NCBI GenBank assembly: GCA_001574975.1
Contig: KQ965732.1
Coordinates: forward strand, 248,001 to 312,000
Direction of reading: 5' to 3'
Source: Gonapodya prolifera JEL478
Taxonomy: Eukaryota; Monoblepharomycota; Monoblepharidomycetes; Monoblepharidales; Gonapodyaceae
Length of the DNA: 64,000 nt
Part shown: positions 54,297 through 64,000 of the stretch, piece after piece
Numbering within the stretch: position 1 is the stretch's first letter
Layout of the letters: every line of letters starts with the position of its first letter
Notes under the pieces: model-generated
What the model saw: the letters and a program-made list of their open reading frames with translations, nothing else
The model's database searches: none
Told to the model about the DNA's origin: nothing
Program-made: the position numbers and the translations under genes

Positions 54297-55069
54297 TTGC
54301 TTTGTTCAATGAAAAACCAATAGAACTTTAAAGTTCACATTCCCTTCCTTTCCCCACCCTTCCACCTCCCAACGGACTTTCTTCCCCTTCCCCTTCTTTC
54401 CGTCTAAATACACAACATTGAACGTCTTCCTTTGGATGCTAGCTGACCAGGTTTTTTAGGCTACGTGAACTATATTTGAGCCTCTCTTCTAGTTGAAATG
54501 AGAAAGCTAAGTAAGTGCATTGGGTTCTCATGAGTTGACAACAGTACTTGTAGAAACTGTGTCGTCCACCGGCAGAATCCTGCTTCACCACACATTCCCC
54601 AGTCTCTCCCTGTAACACGAGCTTCTGAAAGAAACGAGGAGGGCACGTCGCGGGAGGAGTCGATTACGAGGTATGTCATCAAATTTTCTGCCGGGGAAGT
54701 TGAACAACTGCTCATTCGAACCGCGAACTTGCGGCGCTGATGGAATTCGAAGGTTCTTCAGTCAACGAACGGGCGAATAGCAGCGCTTGTTTGAAGCATC
54801 GTCGTCTCTTTGAGCTCCGGAGGGAGGGGAGCGACGCCATCATTGGAGCTTCCCAGCACGATCGGCATTCTTGGGTTGTGAACAGGATTGTGAACGGGGC
54901 ACCAGCACTACATCAATACCGACCGTATTAGTACTCTCACATACATCTGATTCGAGGTTTTGTTCTGAGCTCTCAAGTGCGGCTGCAGTTACCACGGACA
55001 TTCCCGAAAGCTCCTCCCAACAAAAGCACTGTCCAATCGCTCGTTTCAGCGCAAGCGATCTGAACAGTG
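54297..55069. other. Intergenic region upstream of Na+/H+ exchanger
   Basis: About 770 bases without a supported gene. A pyrimidine-rich stretch occurs at 54340-54405 (cccttcctttccccacccttcc and similar), which could be part of a promoter. Short open frames have no recognisable content. The region should contain the exchanger promoter. Confidence 0.4.
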
Positions 55070-58000
55070 ATGGCCTCATCAGAAAGCACGTTGTCTTCTG
55101 CGGAAATGAGCACTACAATGGACTTCACTTCAACCACGGCGACACCCACTACCACCTCCCTTTCCCCAACGCCAACTCCATCTCCTTTGCCGCCTGCTCA
55201 AGAGCAAATTTACGACTCTTGGGGATTGTTTATCCTCGTCGCACTCCTTTTTGTGACACTTATTGTGGCCTACTTCCTCAAAGCAAGACGAATCAGGTCG
55301 ATTCACGAGACAGTTGTGTCTGTCATACTTGGTGTGTTGAATTAGTCCGACGATGTAACCGTTTGGCTCAGGGGGAAAGATTGGATTTGGTGCGGGTGGC
55401 AGATGGCTCTCTCACGTGTATCGTCTCACTTCCTTGTCTTATGAATCTGCTCACCTGAACCTCAGGTCTTTTTGTTGGTCTGGTCATCCGCCTGAGCCCC
55501 GGAGACGAAATCCAGCAAGTCGTCACATTTGATCACAGAATATTTTTCACTGTTCTCCTGCCCCCGATAATCCTGGAGAGCGGTTACGGAATGAAAGTGG
55601 TGAGGGTTGATCGATGAATGTGAATCACGACCCGTGCAATATTTCGGTTCTGCTTTCAGAAACAATTCTTCTCCAATCTGGGCTCAATCATCACGTTCGC
55701 CTTTCTTGGGACTTTGACCTCCACAGTCTTTTGCGGGTGAGCCAAGCCTCGTGTCATGTCGTTAAAACCGTTTCTCCATTGATTGGATTCCCTTCGCATG
55801 ATGGCTTTCCGCTAAAGAGTTCTCATTTATCTTTTTGCCTTGACCGGCATACACTCGCTACACATGACATTCATGGACTGCTTCACTTTTGGTGCGATTC
55901 TCAGTTCTACAGACCCGGTTACAGTTTTGGCCGTGTTCAAACAACTGGGAGTCGATCCGAAACTGTACGCCATTGTTTTTGGGGAGAGCGTGCTCAACGA
56001 CAGTGTTGCCATTGTGCTCTTCAGGTATTTCGAGGATTTGAAAGAATTTTCGGTGATTGTTTACACCAGAAACATTCGTTGGTAGCACACTCGACCACTT
56101 CAAAAGTCGCAAACTCTCCGTCTCGACTTTCTTCGAAGGCACTGGTCTCTTTCTGGGTGTTTTTATGGGTTCTCTCTTCACTGGAATCTTATTTGCGCTC
56201 ACATGCTCACTGCTACTCAAACATACGCGCCTTTATCTCTTCCCCGCTCTGGAATCCTGCATCGTCACTCTCATAGCTTACGGATCTTACCTCTTCGCAA
56301 ATGGTCTGAAACTCTCTGGAATCGTTTCGCTCCTCTTTTGCGGAATCATGCTCAAGCATTATGCTTATGGAAACCTCAGCGAGAAAAGCAGGAGAACAAC
56401 ACGGTATATGTACGGCGTGTTGGCACAGCTGTCAGAAAATTTCGTGTTTGTATATCTCGGGATTGCAGTGTGCACCGTCACGGATGGAAAATATGCATGG
56501 GGTTTGATCGTATTTACATGGGTGGGTCTTGCTTTTCAAATGACTTAATGGACAGGGCGAAGTCTTCCATTTACCGTCTGGAATTCATTTCTTCAGTTTG
56601 TCCTCCTTGTTGCCCGATACGTCTCCGTGATACCATGTGCCCATCTCATCAACGCAGTCACCGAGCGTATGGAGAGCAAGAACAAGAGAAGAGGGCCTCT
56701 GGCACTGACACCAAAGGTAAGCAACGCAAGGTTTTTCTCTGGTACCTGTTTCATCAAACGATTCTCTAACCAGGCACAGATACCTCCGAACTATCAAATG
56801 ATGATATGGTGGGCTGGCCTCCGAGGTGCCATTTCTTTTGCTCTCTCCTACGAGGTGGATTCACCGGACGCCGGTCCGGTGATTCGCACTACGACCTTGA
56901 TCGTGTGTGTTCTCTCCATCATCGTTCTCGGTGGAACATGTGTTCGTGCCCTTGAACGTTATAAGATCCGAATAGGAGTTGGGAAGGCAGGAAGTCCGCG
57001 CACTGACGATGGTCTGGGCGATGAGCATTCGAGTGACGAGGAGGATCTAGACGATGACGATGATGGAAACGAAAATGAGCCTACGGAAGGCTCCACTGTG
57101 TTGCCGAGACAATCGAACGACGATTTTGACGACGAGAGTGCACTGCTGGGCCGAACCGGGGGTGACGAAAGGCCAAGGATCAGTTATGCAAGTGATTCTG
57201 TAGCCGAAGCCAGCAACTGGTTTGTGAGCTTCGACGATAAGTGGCTCAAGCCGATTTTTACCAGAGATGGCGGGAGGATCGGGTGGGGAAATGTGAGCAG
57301 GCTTCTAGATGAGTCTGATTTTGGCACACTGCCAAGAAATGGAAGAAGTCGAGCTGGACCTCGCCACCTTGGTGCTGGCTCAAGGTTGGGCACCACCGGC
57401 GCGGACGGTCCTCGCGTGACCGTGTCAGTTGAACCTTCAGCATCACCTAAGCCCAAAGGCAGGCTCTTTGGGTTGGTTGGGAGGCGGGAGAGCGAAGCTG
57501 GACGTGAAGACTTTGTTGATGTGAATGGTAATGCGGTGACGGAGTCAACCCGACGCAGCAGCAGTGTAACGCGAGCCGGCAAAGAAAACCAGGATGGAAG
57601 CAGACTGGGTGAAAATGGAATCGGGCGAGGTACAAGATTTGGAAGTGTTGGTGCTATCAATTCGGCTGGGGGAGCGAAGAAAGGACAATCGAGCACACTA
57701 CGGACATCAGTGGACAGTAATGGACAATCAAGCACGTATTCTGGGGGAACTGGTTTGGAGCCGTCAAGCACCAAAACACCTTTAAATGCCGCTTCCAAGA
57801 GTGCTACATCTTCCCCGATGTTACCTCCTCGTGTACCACCTCCATCATCTGGAGGATCGTCTCCTTCTTCCCGCCCCTTGTTCTTCCCTGCCGCACGCGC
57901 TGCGACAACATCAAATTCCCCGTTTTTGTCGACCTCACCAGGAGGACCAGAGGGGGGCGGGAGCAGCACACGCGCTTCCGAAAACGCGGCACCAATGGAT

Positions 58001-58081
58001 TTGACAAGTGAAGCAGATGAATGGGGAGAACTTGTTACTGCACCAAGGAAGGACGTGTTTGGGTGGATGGACGGATTGTGA
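55070..58081 (+). CDS. Na+/H+ exchanger, CPA1 (NHE) family
   Basis: Cation/proton antiporter of about a dozen membrane helices, probably on endosomal or plasma membrane. The start ATG at 55070 ([13 protein letters not shown]) precedes a Thr/Pro-rich lead and helix 1 ([20 protein letters not shown]). Exons separated by short introns code [53 protein letters not shown], the ion-binding region [20 protein letters not shown] with [14 protein letters not shown] (the ND pair of the family), [19 protein letters not shown], and [19 protein letters not shown]. The C-terminal 380 residues are hydrophilic, acidic at first ([15 protein letters not shown]), then Ser/Pro/Gly-rich and disordered, a likely regulatory tail. 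The [14 protein letters not shown] motif suggests the endosomal NHE6/7/9-Nhx1 side of the family, which is inference. Confidence 0.9.
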
Positions 58082-58176
58082 TTGCGATTGCAACTTTCTA
58101 TTCCCAAGTTAGCTTCTAAAAGTACCACAGGACTTCTTTCGTCAAAGTTTGTAATGTACTTCACGATTCTCCTGTT

Positions 58177-58908
58177 TCACGTGCTTCCAAAGTCCTTCCA
58201 CCTGATATCACAAATTGCCCCACTGTACTTTGGCGCCTTCTCCAGTACAGAAGCTGCCAATAGAAGTTGGTCTAACCCTTTCTCCTTGGTCGAATTAGGC
58301 ATCACGGAGCATGGGATCACCACAGGTGCATCCTCCACCACTGGATCTAGTTTCCTCCTCTTAGAGTTCTTGAAAGACTCGCTCCCATAGCCGGCGGTTT
58401 GTGTGCGTGTTTCGCGCTCTCGCTCACCAGCAGGCTGGGCGGGAATCGTGGGAAGAAGGTATTTGTCCTCGACTGAACGGGTCCGCTTTTTTCCGCCCGC
58501 GCCAGAAAGAGCACACCTTTGCGCTCTTACTACAGTGTTCCCATCGCCGGAACGTTTCTGCAGGTCGGTGTCGCGTGCCTTGTACCGTGCGAGACTATGC
58601 TGTAGGTCCCGCAGCTGCGCGTAGAGGCGACTGTTCTCGTCCGAGAGCACCATGACTTGTCGCTCAAGAGTGTCGGTATATGCGCGTTTCTTCTCCCGAG
58701 ACCTCCGGGCGGCGAGGCTAGGAATGGATGAAGTGACGTAATTTGAACGCACTTGGTGACCTGGCTTGTCCCGCGAGCTGACAACACTCAAAAAGGCCAC
58801 TCACAGGTTTCTTTTCCTCTTCGTGTCGTCGCTCGAACGGTCACGGTCTCGTCGTGATTGCGTGGTAGAGGTGGTGGAACCATGATGACGCTCGAACGTT
58901 TCGGCCAT
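58177..58908 (-). CDS. GCN4-like bZIP transcription factor
   Basis: Two exons, 58805-58908 and 58177-58717, joined across an 87-nt gtgagt...ctag intron (58718-58804). The start ATG at 58908 reads MAETFERHHGSTTSTTQSRR. The junction completes the basic region KRKRNLLAARRSREKKR, which has the N-x2-AA-x2-S-R signature of GCN4/AP-1 type DNA-binding helices. The zipper follows with leucine-rich heptads (LERQVMVLSDENSRLYAQLR). The rest is Arg/Ser-rich with a basic cluster (NSKRRKLD), likely nuclear. The protein is about 214 residues, short for a fungal bZIP. The basic region is split by the intron exactly between N and the AARRS block. Target genes are unknown. It converges with the Na+/H+ exchanger, less than 100 bases away. 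Confidence 0.85.
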
Positions 58909-59161
58909 GTCTGAGCCGGTTGAAACCAATACGGCCTCTGTCTGCGGGATCCCGGCTTGATGGAAAAAGAACTTGACCATGAGCGGCAGGCAGTGTGAGG
59001 AGGGTGAAAAGATGAACAGAAACAGGAAAAGATATCAATTACGTGGACACAATTCCCACACAATTACCTTGTCATTACAAGTTAACTAAAAATAGTGTAT
59101 AACGCACAGTGGAAAGGCAAAATCGTATGAATGCAGTACAATCCCATGCAGATATCCCGCT

Positions 59162-60046
59162 TCAAGCGTCGGGACTTGTCCTCGACGTGCTGCCTGTCAG
59201 GTCTATAGAGCCTTCGGGAGAAGTTGAATGTCTGCCGTCGCTCAAGCTCCTTTCACTGCTCCCCTGTGGTGTGTTATGTCGCCTCGTCAACGGCAATGAC
59301 TTGATTTGGGGGAAACATGTTCACATACATGATCTCTTTTTGCTTTGACATGCGACCTGCCGGTCGGTAAGAGAACGCCGTCAACAGCTCTGTCGAGCAC
59401 AGCTCACGTCGCTGAAGTGATACCTACCAATCGAGCTTTTGCGTCGTAATCTGAAGGCAACCGGCTTCAATGATCGAACTTCGAAAGTGCCACAGAATCA
59501 CCGACCTTTTTATCCCCACCCCCCGGCTTATGTTGCAAATTGTCGTTGTGAGGTCCTCTGCTGGAAGCTTTCGACCAATCCAGCTTCTGCGAAAATATTT
59601 TGACCTCGCTTTTGGGTCTCTCGTACTTTGTATTGGACGCTTCAATCCTGGGCTGGAGGTCGATCGCGTCAGTGGATGGAGCGAATAAGATCCCTTGTGA
59701 CATACATACCTTTGCTTGCGAGACATCGACCTTTGAGCTCACAATCTGCACGTTTCCCCCGCCGGGTTTGTGAGAAACATTGTCCAGGGACCCCACCTGA
59801 CACAAAGATTCATTTCAGGAAATTGATCGCGACCGATTCACGTTTTCGAAGACAAGTCACCTTGCTTCTGGCACTGCTTGCCGGCTTTGGTGATTTGGGC
59901 GCGTCGTTGCCAGTGGAGGACAGCGATGTCGAGGAAGCTGACGCGGAGGACGCGGAGGACGACAGTTTGTGAGAAGCGACGCGACGCGATGAGGACGCAG
60001 ACGTGGCGGAGCGCGAAGTCGAAGAAGGGCGACTCGTGGAGCTCAT
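59162..60046 (-). CDS. Tau/MAP2/MAP4-like microtubule-binding repeat protein
   Basis: Predicted 174-residue microtubule-associated protein. Six exons with matching phases and GT-AG introns: 59861-60046, 59710-59796, 59506-59604, 59428-59450, 59329-59356, 59162-59263. Exon 1 is a Ser/Arg-rich, basic, disordered N-terminus (MSSTSRPSSTSRSATS) ending PKSPKPASSARSK. Exon 2 is a repeat unit: VGSLDNVSHKPGGGNVQIVS then SKVDVSQAK, close to tau repeats 2/3 including a VQIV core. Exon 3 gives VKIFSQKLDWSKASS and DNLQHKPGGGDKK, like tau repeat 4. Exons 4-5 give ITTQKLDWSHVKAKRDH, matching the post-repeat region (IETHKLTFRENAKAKTDHG in tau). Exon 6 ends with GSSERSLSDG and PEGSIDLTGS, resembling the GSIDM stretch of the tau C-terminus. 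The acceptor of exon 3 could instead be at 59625, adding seven residues, and intron 2 is open in frame. Divergent from the aldehyde dehydrogenase. Confidence 0.85.
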
Positions 60047-60597
60047 GTTGTGGCGGTTTGGAGGTTGCCGGGTTCGATTAGTTAATCTTGCAGCAAACGG
60101 CCGCATCCACCGAATTGCGTTTAAAAGAATGCATGTATGCTCCCTTCTAGAATAGAATAGCACACTAAAACAGTGACATTGGATTTGTCCATCGGCACTT
60201 CTTTTCAGGAGATCTCTCACGAGAAGGATTCCCACTGCGATTTCGTGATGTGTGAACAAAGAGACAGAAGAGAACGAGAGAAAAAAAGAAATGTTTGCTT
60301 GTCGCTTATGTAATTATTGTGTGCTTTGGTCACCCAAATGAGGGTGTCGGCCGTCGTCGGACCGTCATTTTACACTTTCTTCTGTTTCCACGTTCAATCA
60401 ATCGAATCCGTCAGGTGGGCCCACGGAACTGAATTCTGAGTCTGCGCTGAACGTAAAGATGTGACCGTCACGATATTACTTTCACTCTCCTACCCGTCGG
60501 CTTCCTCACCCCGACCCAATGTGGTTCCGTCGCACCATCCACGCAACATCAAATCGAAAACCCGCGTGTATTCTCTCTCTCATCAACGGCAAAAGAC
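60047..60597. promoter_or_regulatory. Divergent region tau-like gene / aldehyde dehydrogenase
   Basis: These 551 bases separate two divergent start codons. Near the ALDH start the + strand is C/T-rich (ttactttcactctcctacccg, about 60476-60496), as in strong fungal promoters. AT-rich sequence lies at about 60140-60170 and 60265-60320. No defined binding site is identified. Confidence 0.4.
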
Positions 60598-62953
60598 ATG
60601 GTCAAGATCGAGAACCTCCACCGCTTCTACATCAACGGAAAAGTGAGCCAATGTCCTTTCGTGTTCAAGAGTCTCTCTTGACACACCGATCTGTTTCAGT
60701 GGGTTGACCCCGTCGGAGAACTCCGCACCCACGATGTCATCAACCCGTCAACTGGTAAATGGTGTTCCTCTGATGCGTATTGGGGAACGTGCTGAATCAC
60801 TTTGTTCCACAACTTTCCGTTCACAGAGAAGCCTGTTGCCAGCATCGCTCTGGGCTCCAAGGCCGATGTTGACGCTGCCGTCGCCGCTGCCAAAGTCCGT
60901 AATGTCGTCAACGCTTCCCTGCATTTCATTACAAATCTCACATTCACGATGTGACTTCCCAGGCTGCTTTCGAGACTTTCTCCCAGACCACCAGGGAGGA
61001 GCGTGTTGCCCTCTTGGAACGCGTTGTCGCCGCTTACCAAAAGAAGTCGGCTGAGATTGCGGAGGTCATCTCTGACGAGAGTACGTTCCCTACACCGGCC
61101 CCCCTTCCCAAACTGTCTCCGGTATCTCACTCTCGACACGATTCGTGTAAACAGTGGGTGCCCCCATGTGGCTCGCCCAAGCTGCCCAGGCCCCCATCGG
61201 ACAGACCCACTTCGCTGTTGCCGCCAACTACCTCAAGTCATGTGAGCTTTTTCTCGGACGAAAATGATACTTTGTCCTGGCCCAACGTGCTTGTGATTTC
61301 AGACGAGTTCGAGGAGAAGCGCGGCAACACCTTGATCCGCAAAGAGCCCATCGGTGTGTGCGGTTTCATCACCCCGTGGAACTGGCCTGGTGAGCATTTT
61401 GTCGTCGCTGGTTTGAGGAACCTCAAGTCCTGATTCCTTGTTCTCTATTCAGCCAACCAGGTCCGTACTCGACAAAGCATGGCCAATAATCCCCAATTCT
61501 AACTTATCCCCTCCATCAACACCACCAGATCGGCTGCAAGGTCGCCCCCGCCATTGCCGCCGGCTGCACAATGGTGCTCAAGCCCTCCGAACTTGCGCCC
61601 CTCGACGCCTTCATCATCACTGAGGCCCTGCACGAGGCTGGTGTGCCCGCCGGTGTTTTCAACATGGTCAACGGGTGAGTGCACGCGTGGCGACTGGCAA
61701 TCCATCTCAGCGTATGTTCAACGACGTGTTTTTGGTGTAGAACTGGCCCGGAAGTCGGACAGGCCCTTTCGACCCACCCGGACGTTGACATGGTGAGAAT
61801 CCGAATTTGAAGCAGGTTGTGTCACCGCATCTCACACTTTGAACGTTCCCCAGATGTCCTTCACTGGCTCCACCCGCGCCGGTATCCTGGTCGCGCAAGC
61901 CGCTGCCAACACCTGCAAGAGGGTCACCCAGGAACTCGGTGGAAAGTCGCCCAACATTATCCTGCCCACCGCCAACCTCGGTACGTTTTCGATGCTCGTG
62001 GATTCCGTAGTGTTGTTTTTGACTGCTGGGTTTTCTATGACTCCAGAGGAGGCCGTTACCAAGGGAGTTACCCAGATGATGACCAACTCTGGCCAGTCCT
62101 GCAACGCCCCGTCTCGTATGCTGTAAGTCATCCGCTTATCTCGAACGCCCCTACCTAGCGATTATTAACCGGGTATCTATACCCAATTCACCAGTATTCA
62201 CCGCCCTCAGTACGAACAAGCCGTCGAAATCGCTAAGAAGGTCGCGTCCCAAGTCAAGGTCGCCACCGACACCAAGGCCGCGGCGCCCGGCGAGATCGGG
62301 CCCGTGTCCAACGTGACTCAGTTCAAGAAGATCCAGGGACTTCTCCAGAAGGGTCTCGACGAGGGCGCCAAGGCCGTCGTCGGCGGTCCCGGTCTACCCG
62401 ACGGTGTTGAGCGCGGGTACTACATCAAGCCCACCATCTTCGCCAACGTTAACAACAACATGACGATTGCGAGGGAGGAAATCTTCGGACCTGTTCTGTG
62501 TCTCAGTACGTCTTTCTGAAGTTACTTGGTCTCTTCATTCTCTCAAATAAATTTTTTTAGTCCCGTACGAGAACGTTGATGACGCTATCAAGATCGGTAA
62601 CGACACCATCTACGGTCTCAGTGGATACGTGTACGGCAAGGTAAATTCTCCTCGCTCCTCCCGGCACTTTCACGCCCGCTCACGCTCTCCCAATCTGTAG
62701 GATGTCAAGGAGGCCGCTGAGGTTGCCAAGAGGATCCGGGCCGGTAACGTCCACCTCAACGGAGCTGGAGGCGACGTTAACGCCTGCTTCGGAGGGTACC
62801 GCATGTCAGGTAAGCGTCGAAACTATTTTCTGTGTCTGGCAAGAGATATCAACCATCTCCGCTCTGCTTTTAGGCAACGGAAGGGAGTGGGGTCCATTCG
62901 GATTGGAAGAGTTCCTCGAAATTAAGGCCGTTCTTACAAACGGTGGTCTGTAA
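60598..62953 (+). CDS. NAD(P)+-dependent aldehyde dehydrogenase
   Basis: Aldehyde dehydrogenase superfamily enzyme of roughly 475 residues that oxidises an aldehyde to a carboxylate; the substrate cannot be told. The start ATG at 60598 gives [14 protein letters not shown], joined by a gtgagc intron to [18 protein letters not shown]. About twelve exons follow in order: [110 protein letters not shown], the cofactor loop [11 protein letters not shown], the catalytic base region [13 protein letters not shown] (Glu), the nucleophile [13 protein letters not shown] (Cys), the [10 protein letters not shown] motif, and [20 protein letters not shown] near the end. All key residues are present. The exon between [10 protein letters not shown] and FNMVNG is intact. 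TAA ends it at 62951-62953. Confidence 0.93.
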
Positions 62954-63330
62954 CTTGTCTAATCATAAATAAAAAGCATTTTTCTTTCTCTGCCTTCGGT
63001 GTTTCTGTTAGACCCAAATTTTACCGAGGAAACTTTCCAAAAGTCGAACTTTTGTTCCAAAACCGGCGCCACACAAAATCCAGCCATACGCAATTAGCAG
63101 CGAAGAACAGAGTACCCTCCCAATCGGCGCTGGTGAGGATGGCGATCACTTATCGATGGCGTCATCGGTGTCATCCTGTCCCATCTTCTACAATCCCCCT
63201 TCAAAGGAGGGGACAAGGATCACGCGATTGCCGATGAGAAAGTCGATGGGCCTCCACCTGGTACGGAGGTCTCTTGTTGCTCAGACTTGTGACCATTCTC
63301 ACGTTTTTGAGACCGGCAGAAAAGTGACAG
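62954..63330. other. Intergenic stretch between ALDH and coiled-coil gene
   Basis: It includes the ALDH 3' flank with a possible polyadenylation-rich segment (aatcataaataaaaagc, about 62960-62976). No supported gene is present, though upstream exons of the following coiled-coil gene may lie here. Confidence 0.35.
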
Positions 63331-64000
63331 TTCCACAAGTCACAGACCCTCTTGGATGGTACTCAATCGCCTAGTTCTGACTTTCTACCGTCCTCTGCCT
63401 CTGCGGCTGAGTGGAGCGCACAAAAACGCACTCGACCAGAATCAACGGCTTGCGAGCTCGAGCTCGCGAGGCTGCAATCCGAAAGTCACACCCTTGAAGA
63501 TTTACAGTCGAAGCTATGTTCTGTCATTTTAGAGCGAGAAGAGCTTCACGCGAAGTTGGCTGTACTTCCATATTTTGAATCTGCACTACGAAGTCTTCGC
63601 GCGGAGAAGGCGGCTCTCACCGCTTCATTAGCAAATGCTCGGGCTCATTAGCAAACAGCGGAAAAGCGAGCCAAAGAGGCTGCAGCAGATTCTCGCATGG
63701 ATCAGGACGCACGCACTACAAACGTCAGGTTGAGAGTACACATCAGCGATCCTTCAAATGAGAACAACATGCTACGAGTCCAGGTGGATCGTCAGAGTAG
63801 ACTCCTTCAGGAAAGCGATACTTTGAGGTCGGCGCAGGAAGCTTACTCGAAGCGCCTCGAGGCAGAGCTGGATCAGCTTCTAGAGGAGAGGACCACAAAT
63901 GCGCAGTCACTGGTGGAAGAGCGCCGATTCTAGCGTGAGAGTCAAACAACGAGCAGTAACATGGCGATGGAAGCTATAAAAGCTAAAGACGAAGAGATTC
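63331..64000 (+). pseudogene. Coiled-coil protein gene with in-frame TAG codons (broken or mis-spliced)
   Basis: One frame codes a coiled coil across this stretch: LEDLQSKLCSVILEREELHA, LRSLRAEKAALTASLANARA, then after a TAG (63649-63651) QTAEKRAKEAAADSR, VDRQSRLLQESDTLRSAQEA, LEAELDQLLEERTTNAQSLV, then after a second TAG (63931-63933) RESQTTSSNMAMEAIKAKDE to the window edge. No ATG opens the frame; it follows an acceptor-like gtcacag near 63336-63342, so earlier exons probably exist. TAG is used as a real stop elsewhere in this window, so these are disabling unless each TAG is the end of an intron (both could serve as acceptors: cattag, ttctag). No family is recognised. Confidence 0.45.

Noticed and set aside
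57184-58164. A 326-codon minus-strand frame over the C-terminal tail of the Na+/H+ exchanger
   Set aside because: It is antisense to a Ser/Pro/Gly-rich disordered coding region; no domain, and the exchanger frame is continuous.
59810-59860. Read-through continuation of the tau-like first exon (CLRKRESVAINFLK)
   Set aside because: It follows a gtgact donor after SARSK and leads to a stop; splicing to 59796 instead gives the conserved repeat in phase.
63649-63651. TAG reassigned to a sense codon in this organism
   Set aside because: Intact genes in the window use TAG as their terminal stop codon (for example at 1992-1994 and 33889-33891).

Overview
This looks like nuclear DNA of a zoosporic (flagellated, chytrid-type) fungus. 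Genes are dense, on both strands, and most are split by many short GT-AG introns (about 40-170 nt). A HAM1-like protein of a family known from fungi sits beside a clear CFAP57 orthologue, a ciliary protein absent from non-flagellated fungi. The species cannot be named from the sequence. The assembly has one gap of 114 N (20317-20430).

Layout, left to right. The C-terminal end of an unrecognised protein (3-263); an F-box-like/ankyrin protein (467-1994, +); a disordered protein with an RVSF motif (2062-3207, -); CFAP57 (3337-8354, -), divergent from a nine-exon bZIP factor (8726-11355, +); a putatively myristoylated EF-hand protein (11496-13439, -). A gene-poor stretch follows (13.4-17 kb). Next are tubulin-folding cofactor E (16959-19265, -), an unrecognised split gene interrupted by the gap (about 19.6-21.8 kb, +), the twin-CX9C COX assembly factor COA4 (22666-22956, -) and a disordered protein (23269-24126, -).

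From 24.6 kb housekeeping genes dominate: CAND1 (24663-30015, +), a HAM1-like protein (30347-33891, +), a GH47 mannosidase (34116-37045, -), SF3B6 with a 14-nt micro-exon (37511-38412, +), a PlsC acyltransferase (38639-40718, +) and a UPF0415/C7orf25-family protein (40876-42581, +). A gene-poor stretch with a duplicated block (42.6-44.6 kb) precedes the RNA-binding protein Ro60 (44672-46988, -), an UNC93-like transporter (47292-49368, -) and two tandem paralogues combining a Ser/Thr-rich ectodomain, a Cys motif, one membrane helix and a cytoplasmic SH3-like domain (49879-53812, -). The right end has a Na+/H+ exchanger (55070-58081, +), a GCN4-like bZIP (58177-58908, -), a 174-residue protein with tau/MAP2/MAP4-type microtubule-binding repeats (59162-60046, -), a divergent aldehyde dehydrogenase (60598-62953, +), and a broken or mis-spliced coiled-coil gene running off the end.

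The most interesting item is the tau-like gene. Six exons with compatible phases encode a Ser-rich basic N-terminus, two KPGGG repeat units and the conserved post-repeat region of the tau family, a family best known from animals. Ro60 in a fungus is the second. Three genes here (CFAP57, TBCE, the tau-like protein) concern microtubules, but nothing in the sequence shows that they are co-regulated. No tRNA, rRNA or CRISPR was seen, and no intact transposon.
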